Shown here: positions 1 to 6,612 of the stretch, one piece after another
Layout: each line of letters opens with the position of its first letter
How positions within the stretch are numbered: the stretch's first letter is position 1
Origin: Rhodobiaceae bacterium
Lineage (GTDB): Bacteria; Pseudomonadota; Alphaproteobacteria; Parvibaculales; Parvibaculaceae
Direction of reading: 5' to 3'
NCBI GenBank assembly: GCA_002746275.1
Contig: NVWR01000001.1
Span: 505,869-515,039, forward strand
DNA: 9,171 bases
Notes under the pieces: generated by a model
Database searches by the model: none
What the model was told of the DNA's origin: nothing
Seen by the model: only the letters and a program-made list of their open reading frames with translations
Made by a program: the position numbers and the translations under genes

Positions 1-14
1 CCCGGAGTGCTCAT
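1..14 (-). CDS. Start of a gene downstream of nusB, cut by the window edge
   Basis: Directly after the nusB stop codon (TGA at 17-15, minus strand) an ATG begins at position 14 and reads Met-Ser-Thr-Pro before the window ends. A strong Shine-Dalgarno sequence, GGAGG, lies 5 bases upstream of this ATG, inside the last codons of nusB, which is what makes a genuine start likely. In many alphaproteobacteria the gene following ribH-nusB is thiL (thiamine-monophosphate kinase), so that is the leading guess. It rests on gene order only: four codons cannot identify a product. Confidence 0.5.
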
Positions 15-530
15 TCAGGCCTCCGTCTGCCCGAACTCCTGAGGCCGAAGGGCATGCGCCAGTCGGTCGAGAACAGCATTCACAACACCGGGCTCATCCC
101 CTTCAAAGAAAGCATGAGCCACATCAACATATTCGTTGATGATCGCTTTCGCGGGCACATCTTTGCAGCGCTGAATTTCATACGTTCCCGCCCGAAGCGT
201 TGCCCGCAATGTGCTATCCAGGCGAGCAAGAACCCAGCCTTTAGCCAGCGCCTCATTGATCCGCGTATCAATGTCACGCTGCTCGCGCACCACACCCCGA
301 ACCACATCGTCAAAATGGGGCTGCTCAGCCTCATGATAGAGAGCGCCCTCCACCTCTTGTCCAAGCCGATGTTGCACAAATTCGTCAATCACATCGTCCA
401 GGTCCGTCTGCGCAACGTCCATCTGATAGAGCGCCTGAACGGCGGCGAGACGGGCAGCACTGCGACCGGAACGATGGTTAGAGCCATCGCCCTTTTTGGG
501 GGGTGAATTATCTGAAGAAGTTGATGACAT
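15..530 (-). CDS. nusB: Transcription antitermination factor NusB
   Basis: A 171-residue NusB protein. NusB pairs with NusE (ribosomal protein S10) and binds boxA RNA to prevent premature termination, chiefly on rRNA operons. The all-helical NusB fold is recognisable: an RSAARLAAVQALYQMD segment at about 23-38, LDSTLRATLRAGTYEI at 104-119, then P-x-K-AIINEYVDVAHAFF at 126-142 and VNAVLDRLAHALR at 150-162. Residues 1-20 form a polar, Ser/Lys-rich tail that is probably disordered and makes the protein somewhat longer than the roughly 140-residue E. coli NusB. The ATG lies 9 bp after the ribH stop, with only a weak GAG-type ribosome binding site, so coupling to ribH translation is likely. The ribH-nusB neighbourhood is widely conserved in bacteria. 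The stop codon abuts the next start. Confidence 0.96.
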   Translation of the reverse strand: MSSTSSDNSPPKKGDGSNHRSGRSAARLAAVQALYQMDVAQTDLDDVIDEFVQHRLGQEVEGALYHEAEQPHFDDVVRGVVREQRDIDTRINEALAKGWVLARLDSTLRATLRAGTYEIQRCKDVPAKAIINEYVDVAHAFFEGDEPGVVNAVLDRLAHALRPQEFGQTEA

Positions 531-539
531 AAATTCGTC

Positions 540-1001
540 TCAGGCCTCCGCGCCGTAGCGCTGTTTGAGAGCAGCCATTGCTAATGCTGCTGCGGCGGCA
601 CCGCCGCCCTTGTTTTTATCGGAAACGCGCGCACGCGCCCACGCTTGATCATCATTCTCAACAGTTTGAATACCGTTTCCCAACGCTATTTTGTCATTGA
701 TCGTGAGATCCATCAGCGCCCGCGCGGATTCGTTCGAAACAATCTCATAATGAGTTGTTTCACCGCGAATAACACATCCCAAGGTCACATAGCCATCATA
801 GGGTTTGTCCAGTTTTCCACCCCGGCTTGCTTCAAAAGCAATTTTAACGGCAGCAGGAATTTCCAGCACGCCGGGAACACTAACACGCTCATAGGTCCCA
901 CCGTGAGCTTCGATCTCCGCAATCGCACCCCGTGCCAATTCATCGGCAAGGTCTTGATAAAAACGCGCCTCAACAATCAGAATGTGCGGTTTACCGCTCA
1001 T
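540..1001 (-). CDS. ribH: 6,7-dimethyl-8-ribityllumazine synthase
   Basis: Lumazine synthase, 153 residues, the usual length. It condenses 3,4-dihydroxy-2-butanone 4-phosphate with 5-amino-6-ribitylaminouracil to give 6,7-dimethyl-8-ribityllumazine, the penultimate riboflavin step, in the cytoplasm. Visible family motifs are the aromatic substrate contact in EARFYQDL (about 11-18), PGVLEIP (43-49), the active-site stretch [14 protein letters not shown] (75-88) with the catalytic His at about 84, and a C-terminal NKG motif (130-132). After NKG this protein has GGAAAAA, where many homologues carry a Glu (NKG-x-EAA), a small departure. The ATG overlaps the stop of the upstream RibBA-like gene in an ATGA tetranucleotide (1001-998), typical of coupled translation. 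It supplies the substrate that RibE in the same cluster converts to riboflavin. Confidence 0.97.
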   Translation of the reverse strand: MSGKPHILIVEARFYQDLADELARGAIAEIEAHGGTYERVSVPGVLEIPAAVKIAFEASRGGKLDKPYDGYVTLGCVIRGETTHYEIVSNESARALMDLTINDKIALGNGIQTVENDDQAWARARVSDKNKGGGAAAAALAMAALKQRYGAEA

Positions 1002-2137
1002 GATACGGCTTCCTTGCTCTGTTCTGCGTGAGGAGCCCCACTGACAGAGCGCTGTTCGACCACACGCAAACCATATCCGTCCAGGCCCACAATTTGGCGA
1101 GGCGTATCAGACAGCAAGATCATGTCATGCACGCCAAGGTCGAGCAGAATTTGTGCACCAACACCATACTCGCGCAGACGCCTGGGCCCGTGTTCTTCGG
1201 ACTCACCCTTGTGAAGCAGCATGTCGGACACCACAGTCGCGGTCGTGTCGCGGATCAGGACAATGACACCGCGCCCTTCCTTGGCGATGGCATCCATCGA
1301 TTCCTGAATCAAATTCGTACGCCCGCCTTTGGCACCCAGCATATCGTCAAACACATTGATCGCGTGCATGCGCACCAGAACAGGTTCGGGTGTCGTGAGA
1401 TCCCCCATCGTCAGTGCGATATGTTCTGCATATTCCGCTGTGTTCAGATAGACCTTGAGATCAAATGTCCCGCCATACTCGCTATCAATTTCGGTTTCAA
1501 TAGCCCGGTGGATCAGATTGTCATGGCGACGACGGTAGGCGATGAGATCAGCAATCGTTGCAATCTTAAGCCCGTGGAGTTGTGCGAACTGAACCAGATC
1601 CGGCAGCCGCGCCATCGTGCCATCATCATTCATGATTTCGCAGATCACGCCGGCTGGATAGAGGCCGGCAAGCCGCGCAATATCAACGGCAGCTTCCGTA
1701 TGACCAGCACGGACCAGAACACCCCCATCACGCGCCACAAGAGGGAACACGTGTCCCGGCGAGACAATATCAGTGGCCTCTTTGGTGGGATCAATGGCGA
1801 CCGAAATGGTATGCGACCGATCGTGCGCGGAGATGCCCGTCGTAATCCCCTCTCGCGCTTCGATCGAAACCGTAAAGGCGGTTTGATGACGCGACTGGTT
1901 ATTTGATGACATCAGTTCGAGATTGAGCTGCTTGGCACGATCAGAGCTGAGCGTCAGACAGATCAGACCCCGACCATATTTCGCCATGAAGTTGACAGTC
2001 TCGGGCGTTGCCATCTGGGCCGGAATGACAAGATCACCCTCATTTTCCCGATCCTCTGCATCAACAAGAACAAACATCTTGCCGTTGCGGGCATCCTCAA
2101 TGACTTCTTCAATCGACGACAAAAATTCTTTGTACAC
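998..2137 (-). CDS. ribBA: DHBP synthase fused to a degenerate GTP cyclohydrolase II domain (RibBA-like, RibBX type)
   Basis: A 379-residue two-domain protein. The N-terminal half (about 1-205) is 3,4-dihydroxy-2-butanone 4-phosphate synthase, which makes the four-carbon unit of riboflavin from ribulose 5-phosphate. Its acidic metal site EDRENEGD (28-35), the [10 protein letters not shown] and [12 protein letters not shown] segments (85-107), RAGHTEA (143-149, catalytic His146) and [12 protein letters not shown] (166-177, Glu167) are all intact. The C-terminal half (about 220-365) aligns with GTP cyclohydrolase II ([23 protein letters not shown]), but the zinc cysteines are gone: HSEC reads HAIN (258-261) and RCDCG reads KGGRT (270-274). 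It is therefore probably not a cyclohydrolase. Such RibBX variants are known in Proteobacteria. The start is GTG, 4 bp after ribE, with AGAGG upstream; the next in-frame Met (21) would cut into the domain. Alternative name: ribB. Confidence 0.93.
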   Translation of the reverse strand: MYKEFLSSIEEVIEDARNGKMFVLVDAEDRENEGDLVIPAQMATPETVNFMAKYGRGLICLTLSSDRAKQLNLELMSSNNQSRHQTAFTVSIEAREGITTGISAHDRSHTISVAIDPTKEATDIVSPGHVFPLVARDGGVLVRAGHTEAAVDIARLAGLYPAGVICEIMNDDGTMARLPDLVQFAQLHGLKIATIADLIAYRRRHDNLIHRAIETEIDSEYGGTFDLKVYLNTAEYAEHIALTMGDLTTPEPVLVRMHAINVFDDMLGAKGGRTNLIQESMDAIAKEGRGVIVLIRDTTATVVSDMLLHKGESEEHGPRRLREYGVGAQILLDLGVHDMILLSDTPRQIVGLDGYGLRVVEQRSVSGAPHAEQSKEAVS

Positions 2138-2141
2138 AGAC

Positions 2142-2741
2142 CTAATCCTCTTGTGTCAGACGCGCGACATAGCGGGCCAGCACATCAATTTCAAGGTTGA
2201 TCTTATCGCCAACCTTTGCGCTGCCCCAGGTCGTAACGCCCTGCGTGTGTGGAATAATGTTAACACCAAAGACATCGCCAGTGACCTCATTGACGGTCAA
2301 CGACGTGCCGACAAGGGTCACGGACCCTTTTGGCGCTATGAATTTTTTGAGTTCCTCGGGCACTTTGAACGTAAAACGCTTTGAGTCACCCTCCTCGCGG
2401 ATAGCCACGATTTCGCCAACGCCGTCCACATGGCCGCTCACAATATGACCGCCCAGCTCGTCGCCCACTTTCATTGCCCGCTCAAGGTTAATCCCTTGCC
2501 CAACGGTCCAAGACCCCAACGTCGTGCACCCGAGCGTTTCCGCTGACGCTTCAACCGCAAACCAGTTGCGGCCATTCATCACGCCTTTCTCGACAACAGT
2601 CAGACAACAGCCATCGCAGGCAATCGAAGCGCCCATTGCAATACCGGCGGGGTCATAGACGGTTTCGATTACAAAGCGTGTATCGCCCGTCTTCTCAATC
2701 GCAGAGACTTTTCCAACATCTGTAATAATACCGGTGAACAT
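2142..2741 (-). CDS. ribE: Riboflavin synthase, alpha subunit
   Basis: Riboflavin synthase, 199 residues from the ATG at 2741. It dismutates two molecules of 6,7-dimethyl-8-ribityllumazine into riboflavin and the pyrimidine that RibH reuses. It shows the expected two tandem lumazine-binding barrels (about 1-96 and 97-199): the diagnostic MFTGIITDVGKV start, CDGCCLTVV (42-50, Cys46 equivalent to the conserved Cys48 of E. coli), GGHIVSGHVDG (98-108), GTSLTVNEV (145-153, conserved Ser147) and INLEIDVLARYV (181-192, conserved Asp186). The reading frame is open a further 46 codons upstream, to 2879, but that part lies inside ribD and has no family similarity. The MFTGI start, preceded by AAGG motifs overlapping the ribD end, is clearly correct. 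The gap from ribD is 7 bp and to the RibBA-like gene 4 bp. Some databases name this gene ribC. Confidence 0.97.
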   Translation of the reverse strand: MFTGIITDVGKVSAIEKTGDTRFVIETVYDPAGIAMGASIACDGCCLTVVEKGVMNGRNWFAVEASAETLGCTTLGSWTVGQGINLERAMKVGDELGGHIVSGHVDGVGEIVAIREEGDSKRFTFKVPEELKKFIAPKGSVTLVGTSLTVNEVTGDVFGVNIIPHTQGVTTWGSAKVGDKINLEIDVLARYVARLTQED

Positions 2742-2748
2742 AAACGCC

Positions 2749-3867
2749 TTACCTTCTGAAACTATAGCTTTGAAGGGTGTCTTCACCGAGGGACAGAACC
2801 TCAAGAAGTTCAAATCCAGGTGCGTCATCCACGGTATCAACACCAAGCCCCGCCAACGCCGGATATCCGTCACCGCCAATCAACTTTGGTGCCTGAAACC
2901 AGTCCAGTCGGTCGACCAGACCAGCCCGCATCAGAGAAGACACAAGCCGTGATCCGCCCTCAACCATCAGGCGTGTAATCCCCCGCTCGCCCAGGATCGA
3001 CATGGCCTTTGCCATATCCATAGTCCCCTCGTCTCCAACCGGAACATCAATAAGCGTCACGCCGCAATCCACAAAGGCCTTCCGCCGCGCAACATCTCCC
3101 CCCGGCAGGGTGAAAATCCAAAGCGGGACGTCCTGCGCTGTGCGAACCAGCTTTGATGTCAGTGGCAACCGAAGTCGACCGTCCGCAACAATGCGAATGG
3201 GGGATCGTCCTGCCAACCCCGTCAACCGACAGGTCAGCTCAGGATCATCAACAATGGCCGTCGCACTTCCAATCAGAATGGCGTCAGCACGCGCGCGCAT
3301 CAGGTGCGCCCGGTTGCGTGCCCGCTCTCCGGTAATCCACTGGCTGTGGCCAGAGTGCGTAGCGGTTCTCCCATCCAGAGAACTGGCGAGCTTAACGCTC
3401 ACCATCGGACGACCATCCGTGATGCAGCGCAAAAAACCTTCATTCAATCGCGCCGCTTCTTCTTCCAGCACGTTCTCTTCAACGTCGATACCAGCCTTCT
3501 GAAGCATCTCAAGCCCCGCGCCCGACACACGAGGGTCTGGGTCTCTGAGGGCGCTGACAACGCGTGTCACACCAGCCTCGATGAGTGCCTGCGCGCAAGG
3601 AGGTGTTTTCCCGTGATGAGCGCAAGGTTCAAGCGTCACGTATGCCGTAGCGCCCCGCGCTGCCTCGCCCGCTCTGCGAATGGCTTCCGTCTCTGCATGC
3701 GGTCGACCACCGGGTTGTGTCCACCCGCGTCCAACGATCTGTGCACTCTCATCGTCTCCTTGGACGAGAACGCACCCGACCGCAGGATTGGGCGCAACAT
3801 CTCCCAGACCGCGCTCGGCTAGCCCAAGTGCAATCTGCATCATCTGCTCGTCAAATGCTGTAGCCAC
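2749..3867 (-). CDS. ribD: Bifunctional diaminohydroxyphosphoribosylaminopyrimidine deaminase / 5-amino-6-(5-phosphoribosylamino)uracil reductase
   Basis: RibD, 372 residues, normal length. It carries out the second and third pyrimidine-side steps of riboflavin synthesis: deamination, then NADPH-dependent reduction of the ribosyl side chain. The N-terminal cytidine-deaminase-like domain (about 1-145) has the zinc site H57-A-E59 plus C82 and C91 in PCAHHGKTPPC. The C-terminal dihydrofolate-reductase-like domain (about 153-372) shows KLASSLDGRTAT (159-170), QWITG (176-180), ADAILIGSATAIVDDPELTCR (194-214) and VEGGS (302-306). The predicted start is GTG at 3867 with a GAGG ribosome binding site 8-9 bases upstream and an in-frame TGA just before it. 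ATG codons at residues 9 and 10 are alternatives but would trim the DEQ segment typical of the family. It heads the tightly spaced riboflavin block, 90 bp after nrdR. Confidence 0.96.
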   Translation of the reverse strand: MATAFDEQMMQIALGLAERGLGDVAPNPAVGCVLVQGDDESAQIVGRGWTQPGGRPHAETEAIRRAGEAARGATAYVTLEPCAHHGKTPPCAQALIEAGVTRVVSALRDPDPRVSGAGLEMLQKAGIDVEENVLEEEAARLNEGFLRCITDGRPMVSVKLASSLDGRTATHSGHSQWITGERARNRAHLMRARADAILIGSATAIVDDPELTCRLTGLAGRSPIRIVADGRLRLPLTSKLVRTAQDVPLWIFTLPGGDVARRKAFVDCGVTLIDVPVGDEGTMDMAKAMSILGERGITRLMVEGGSRLVSSLMRAGLVDRLDWFQAPKLIGGDGYPALAGLGVDTVDDAPGFELLEVLSLGEDTLQSYSFRR

Positions 3868-3957
3868 GCTTATGCCTCACAGGCAGTTCGAGCGCCCAGC
3901 CGGAGATAACCCGGGCGATCATTTATGAATTTCGAAAAAGGAGAATCGCAGATCGTA
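3868..3957 (-). other. nrdR-ribD spacer
   Basis: Ninety bases, the widest gap in the minus-strand run. Apart from the ribD ribosome binding site and one GANTC (CcrM-type) site at about 3943-3947, I see only a weak hairpin (CGCCC/GGGCG arms with a long loop). It is too short for an FMN riboswitch of the usual size and shows none of the conserved FMN-aptamer blocks. Either an internal promoter lies here or ribD is read through from glyA-nrdR; the sequence does not decide. Confidence 0.4.
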
Positions 3958-4422
3958 TCAATCGTCGTCTTCAGGACCCGATATCTCATCGAGAACCTCT
4001 GAGAAGTCTTTTGCCTCTCGGAAGTTTTTGTAGACCGATGCAAAGCGAACATAAGCAACATCATCCAGAGACCGTAGCCCTTCCATTATCAGTTCGCCAA
4101 CAACCTGAGACGGTATTTCGGGCTCACCCATGCTTTCAAGACGTCTGACAATACCGCTCACCATACGCTCCGTCCGTTCTGCCTCAACCGGGCGTTTGCG
4201 CATAGCGATTTGCACGGAGCGCATGAGTTTATCCCGATCGAACGGCACCCGCCGGTTGTTGGATTTAATGATGGTCAACTCGCGAAGCTGGACCCGCTCA
4301 AAGGTCGTAAACCGCCCCCCACAGCCGGGACAAAACCGTCGCCGTCTGATCGCTGTATTGTCCTCTGTCGGTCGGGAATCTTTCACCTGCGTATCGTTGT
4401 TTCCGCAATATGGACACCGCAT
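3958..4422 (-). CDS. nrdR: Transcriptional repressor NrdR
   Basis: NrdR, 154 residues, full length. It is a zinc- and nucleotide-binding repressor of ribonucleotide reductase genes that senses ATP/dATP and binds NrdR boxes in their promoters. The N-terminal zinc ribbon has Cys3/Cys6 (MRCPYCG) and Cys31/Cys34 ([13 protein letters not shown]). The ATP-cone domain follows at about 49-139, with [11 protein letters not shown] (59-69), [11 protein letters not shown] (106-116) and [14 protein letters not shown] (121-134). The C-terminus ends in a short acidic tail (PEDDD). The ATG is preceded by AGGGGAG. It lies 63 bp after glyA and before ribD, a position seen in many alphaproteobacteria. No ribonucleotide reductase gene and no obvious NrdR box were found in this window, so its targets lie elsewhere. 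Confidence 0.97.
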   Translation of the reverse strand: MRCPYCGNNDTQVKDSRPTEDNTAIRRRRFCPGCGGRFTTFERVQLRELTIIKSNNRRVPFDRDKLMRSVQIAMRKRPVEAERTERMVSGIVRRLESMGEPEIPSQVVGELIMEGLRSLDDVAYVRFASVYKNFREAKDFSEVLDEISGPEDDD

Positions 4423-4485
4423 GCTTGTTCAAGCTCCCCTTGTGACTGCTCCGCACCATCATGCCCCATTTTGAGGGCACTCACC

Positions 4486-5799
4486 TCAGTTGTTTGCGTA
4501 AATCGGAAAACGTCCACACAACGCCTCCACTTCCTCCCGCACCGCATTTTCTACTTGAGCATTTCCGTCTGCGCCATTTGCGGTAAGCCCATCCAGAACA
4601 CGCGCAATCAACTCGCCGACCTGCCGGAACTCATCTTCGCCAAACCCGCGCGTGGTGCCTGCTGGCGTACCCAGCCTGACGCCCGACGTCACCATTGGTT
4701 TTTCAGGGTCAAACGGAATGCCATTTTTGTTACACGTGATGAACGCCCGTTCCAGACTTGCCTCAGCAATATTGCCCGTCAATTGCTTTGGTCTCAGATC
4801 CACCAACATCAGGTGAGTGTCTGTTCCTCCAGAAACAATATCAAGTCCATGCTCAACAAGCGTTGCAGCTAGCATCTGAGCATTCTTCACAATTTGTTGC
4901 GCGTAAGTTTTGAAGCCAGGCCGCAGGGCTTCCCCAAAGGCCACAGCCTTACCAGCAATAACATGCATAAGCGGACCGCCTTGAAGGCCCGGAAAAATCG
5001 CCGAATTGAACTTCTTCCCCAACGCCTCATTGTTAGACAGGATCATGCCACCGCGAGGCCCCCGCAGAGTTTTGTGGGTGGTGGTGGTCACCACATCCGC
5101 ATAAGGCAATGGGCTTGGATGAACACCTCCAGCTACCAGCCCCGCAAAATGCGCCATGTCGACCATCAAATAGGCGCCCACACTATCTGCAATCTGACGG
5201 AAAGCAGCAAAATCAATGATCCGCGGGTAGGCGGAACCACCAGCGATAATGACCTTGGGCTTATGTTCTTTAGCAAGGCTTTCCACTTCGTTCAGATCGA
5301 TAAGCTGATCTTGCTTGCGCACCCCGTACTGAACCGCGTTGAACCATTTGCCAGATTGATTAGGTGCTGCCCCGTGGGTGAGGTGCCCGCCAGCAGCAAG
5401 GCTCATCCCCAAAATGGTATCGCCGGGCTTGATCAATCCCATCAGCGCACCCTGGTTGGCCTGTGAGCCTGAATTGGGTTGCACGTTCACATAAGTACAA
5501 TTGAAAAGTTGCTTCGCGCGCTCAATCGCAAGTGTTTCGGCAACATCAACAAACTCACAACCACCATAGTAACGCCGCCCCGGATATCCTTCAGCATACT
5601 TGTTGGTCAAAACAGAACCTTGCGCCTCAAGAACCGCTCGCGAGACGATATTTTCCGACGCGATCAGTTCGATCTGGTTTTGCTGCCGACCAAGTTCATT
5701 TTCAATGCTTGAAAAAATATCGGGATCACTATCCGCAAGTGACTGACCAAAAAAGGATGATGCCGCCTCGTTTTTGCCGACAGAATTTGAAACCGCCAT
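4486..5799 (-). CDS. glyA: Serine hydroxymethyltransferase
   Basis: GlyA, 437 residues, a cytoplasmic PLP enzyme of fold type I that interconverts serine plus tetrahydrofolate with glycine plus 5,10-methylene-tetrahydrofolate. Motifs seen are [11 protein letters not shown] (43-53), [20 protein letters not shown] (66-85), [11 protein letters not shown] (105-115), [13 protein letters not shown] (213-225) and the PLP-lysine stretch [14 protein letters not shown] (238-251) with Lys243. An N-terminal extension of about 20 polar residues precedes the conserved core, making it slightly longer than E. coli GlyA (417 residues). The ATG at 5799 has a good AAGGGA ribosome binding site. It is the first gene of the minus-strand run. 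Glycine from this reaction is also the substrate of the ALA synthase encoded at 6926-8137, a metabolic link, though the two genes are not in one operon. Confidence 0.98.
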   Translation of the reverse strand: MAVSNSVGKNEAASSFFGQSLADSDPDIFSSIENELGRQQNQIELIASENIVSRAVLEAQGSVLTNKYAEGYPGRRYYGGCEFVDVAETLAIERAKQLFNCTYVNVQPNSGSQANQGALMGLIKPGDTILGMSLAAGGHLTHGAAPNQSGKWFNAVQYGVRKQDQLIDLNEVESLAKEHKPKVIIAGGSAYPRIIDFAAFRQIADSVGAYLMVDMAHFAGLVAGGVHPSPLPYADVVTTTTHKTLRGPRGGMILSNNEALGKKFNSAIFPGLQGGPLMHVIAGKAVAFGEALRPGFKTYAQQIVKNAQMLAATLVEHGLDIVSGGTDTHLMLVDLRPKQLTGNIAEASLERAFITCNKNGIPFDPEKPMVTSGVRLGTPAGTTRGFGEDEFRQVGELIARVLDGLTANGADGNAQVENAVREEVEALCGRFPIYANN

Positions 5800-5860
5800 A
5801 CCGTGATCCCTTCATTGGACTTTCCGAGTCTTACCGCCATTGCCTCTAGAGCGACGGTTT

Positions 5861-5888
5861 GCCCGTTTCCGTACCTGATAAAGCGGGC
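5861..5888 (-). other. Hairpin in the glyA leader
   Basis: GCCCGTTT at 5861-5868 and AAGCGGGC at 5881-5888 form a stem with a 12-base loop. Read as plus-strand RNA this gives 8 pairs with one G-U wobble. As minus-strand RNA, the sense of the glyA transcript, the wobble becomes a C-A mismatch, leaving 5 GC-rich pairs plus 2 A-T pairs. It sits about 60 bases upstream of the glyA start. There is no following T-run, so it is not an intrinsic terminator. Its role, if any, is unknown. Confidence 0.3.
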
Positions 5889-5899
5889 TAGTTACCACA

Positions 5900-5928
5900 T
5901 ATAGACAGGCCCCGCCAAGGCTCCACAA
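5900..5928 (-). promoter_or_regulatory. Weak candidate promoter for glyA
   Basis: On the minus strand TTGTGG (5928-5923) is followed after 17 bases by TCTATA (5905-5900). The spacing is ideal but the -10 matches the sigma-70 consensus poorly. The implied start would give a leader of roughly 95 bases. No better match was found between 5800 and 6000, so this is a tentative placement only. Confidence 0.22.
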
Positions 5929-6071
5929 AGAGTCATCTGGCAGGCCAAGTTGCCGGGAATTTCAGGACATACCAAGTAAACGATTAACTTGAGAAACACT
6001 GCAAACAACTCTGAATAACCAAGGATACACTGCATGCTCGCCCCGTTTAAGAGAAGCATTCCCATCACTTT

Positions 6072-6100
6072 TTGAATAAGTCGAAGAAATACTTGATAAT
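6072..6100 (+). promoter_or_regulatory. Candidate sigma-70-type promoter of the MucR-like gene
   Basis: TTGAAT (6072-6077) and GATAAT (6095-6100) are separated by exactly 17 bases and match the housekeeping consensus at 4 and 5 of 6 positions. Transcription would begin near 6107, leaving a leader of about 65 bases to the ATG at 6171. A second, overlapping option is TTGATA (6093-6098) with TATAAA (6118-6123), but its spacer is 19 bases. Confidence 0.5.
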
Positions 6101-6170
6101 TGGTGCGTCATTTGTCATATAAAGCCCAAGTATTGCTTGCTCGAATCTTATGATTTTGTTGGATACCAAG

Positions 6171-6608
6171 ATGACGCGTGACGGTGACGATTTTGACCCA
6201 AAGGTCATTTTGCGGTTCGCATCCGACATAGTTGCAGCTTATGTAAGCAACAACGCCCTCGCGGTTGAGGAAATCCCAAGCATATTGCGGTTGGTCCATG
6301 GGGCGCTTGATGGCCTGGGACAAGACCAGCAGGCCTCTACGACAAATCAGGGTCCTGCAGTTGCGATTACAGAATCCATCACTCAGGACTACCTGATCTG
6401 CCTGGAAGATGGCAAAAAGCTCAAAATGTTGAAGCGCTATCTTCGGTCTCGATATTCTCTATCACCAGAGGAATATCGGGCAAAATGGGGATTACCAGCT
6501 GATTATCCGATGGTTGCGCCCAATTACGCGGCCCAGCGCTCAAAACTTGCGAAAAAGATAGGTCTTGGTCAAAGCGGTGCCCCACGCCGGGCACGCGGAC
6601 AAAGCTAA
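6171..6608 (+). CDS. MucR/Ros-family transcriptional regulator with a degenerate zinc finger
   Basis: MucR/Ros-type DNA-binding protein, 145 residues from the ATG at 6171. The family controls exopolysaccharide, virulence and cell-cycle genes in alphaproteobacteria by binding AT-rich promoters. The N-terminal oligomerisation part shows ASDIVAAYVSNN, followed by the finger region CLEDGKKLKMLKRYLRSRY, then SLSPEEYRAKWGLPADYPMV and APNYAAQRSKLAKKIGLG. In the finger the first Cys and the following Asp (CLED) are present. The His of KRHL is Tyr, and the RTHY-type segment reads RSRY, so neither zinc-ligand His remains. Start choice: an in-frame ATG lies at 6150, but it has no ribosome binding site, while the 6171 ATG has GGA 7 bases upstream. 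The basic tail (PRRARGQS) may add DNA contacts. The name mucR is avoided because paralogues are common. Confidence 0.9.
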   Translation: MTRDGDDFDPKVILRFASDIVAAYVSNNALAVEEIPSILRLVHGALDGLGQDQQASTTNQGPAVAITESITQDYLICLEDGKKLKMLKRYLRSRYSLSPEEYRAKWGLPADYPMVAPNYAAQRSKLAKKIGLGQSGAPRRARGQS

Positions 6609-6612
6609 ATCG

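Larger units (their letters stand above)
5800..6170. other. Divergent intergenic region between glyA and the MucR-like regulator
   Basis: About 370 bases with no convincing gene on either strand. It carries a good candidate promoter toward the regulator (6072-6100), a weak candidate toward glyA (5900-5928) and a hairpin in the glyA leader (5861-5888). It also has an 11-base motif (5971-5981) shared with the hemA promoter, and three GANTC sites at 5825, 5930 and 6143. The half nearest the regulator is clearly AT-richer. I looked for a glycine riboswitch and for S-adenosylmethionine-type aptamers ahead of glyA and recognised none. Confidence 0.6.

Noticed and set aside
54..506. A 150-codon plus-strand open frame opposite nusB
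   Set aside because: It lies wholly inside nusB on the other strand and its translation shows no family features.
1028..1906. A 292-codon plus-strand open frame antisense to the RibBA-like gene
   Set aside because: It mirrors a well-supported gene, its translation is rich in His/Arg/Asn with no recognisable domain, and it has no independent signal beyond length.
2742..2879. A 46-codon N-terminal extension of riboflavin synthase
   Set aside because: It overlaps the ribD 3' end and the family begins at MFTGI, which has its own ribosome binding site.
4423..4485. A TGCCC/GGGCA hairpin between glyA and nrdR as a terminator
   Set aside because: The stem is only 5 pairs and is not followed by a T-run, so read-through into nrdR is more likely.
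5800..6000. A possible glycine riboswitch ahead of glyA
   Set aside because: None of the conserved glycine-aptamer blocks or the tandem aptamer layout could be found; only a simple hairpin is present.
6108..6323. A 71-codon minus-strand open frame across the start of the MucR-like gene
   Set aside because: It is antisense to a well-supported gene and its promoter, with no ribosome binding site or domain.
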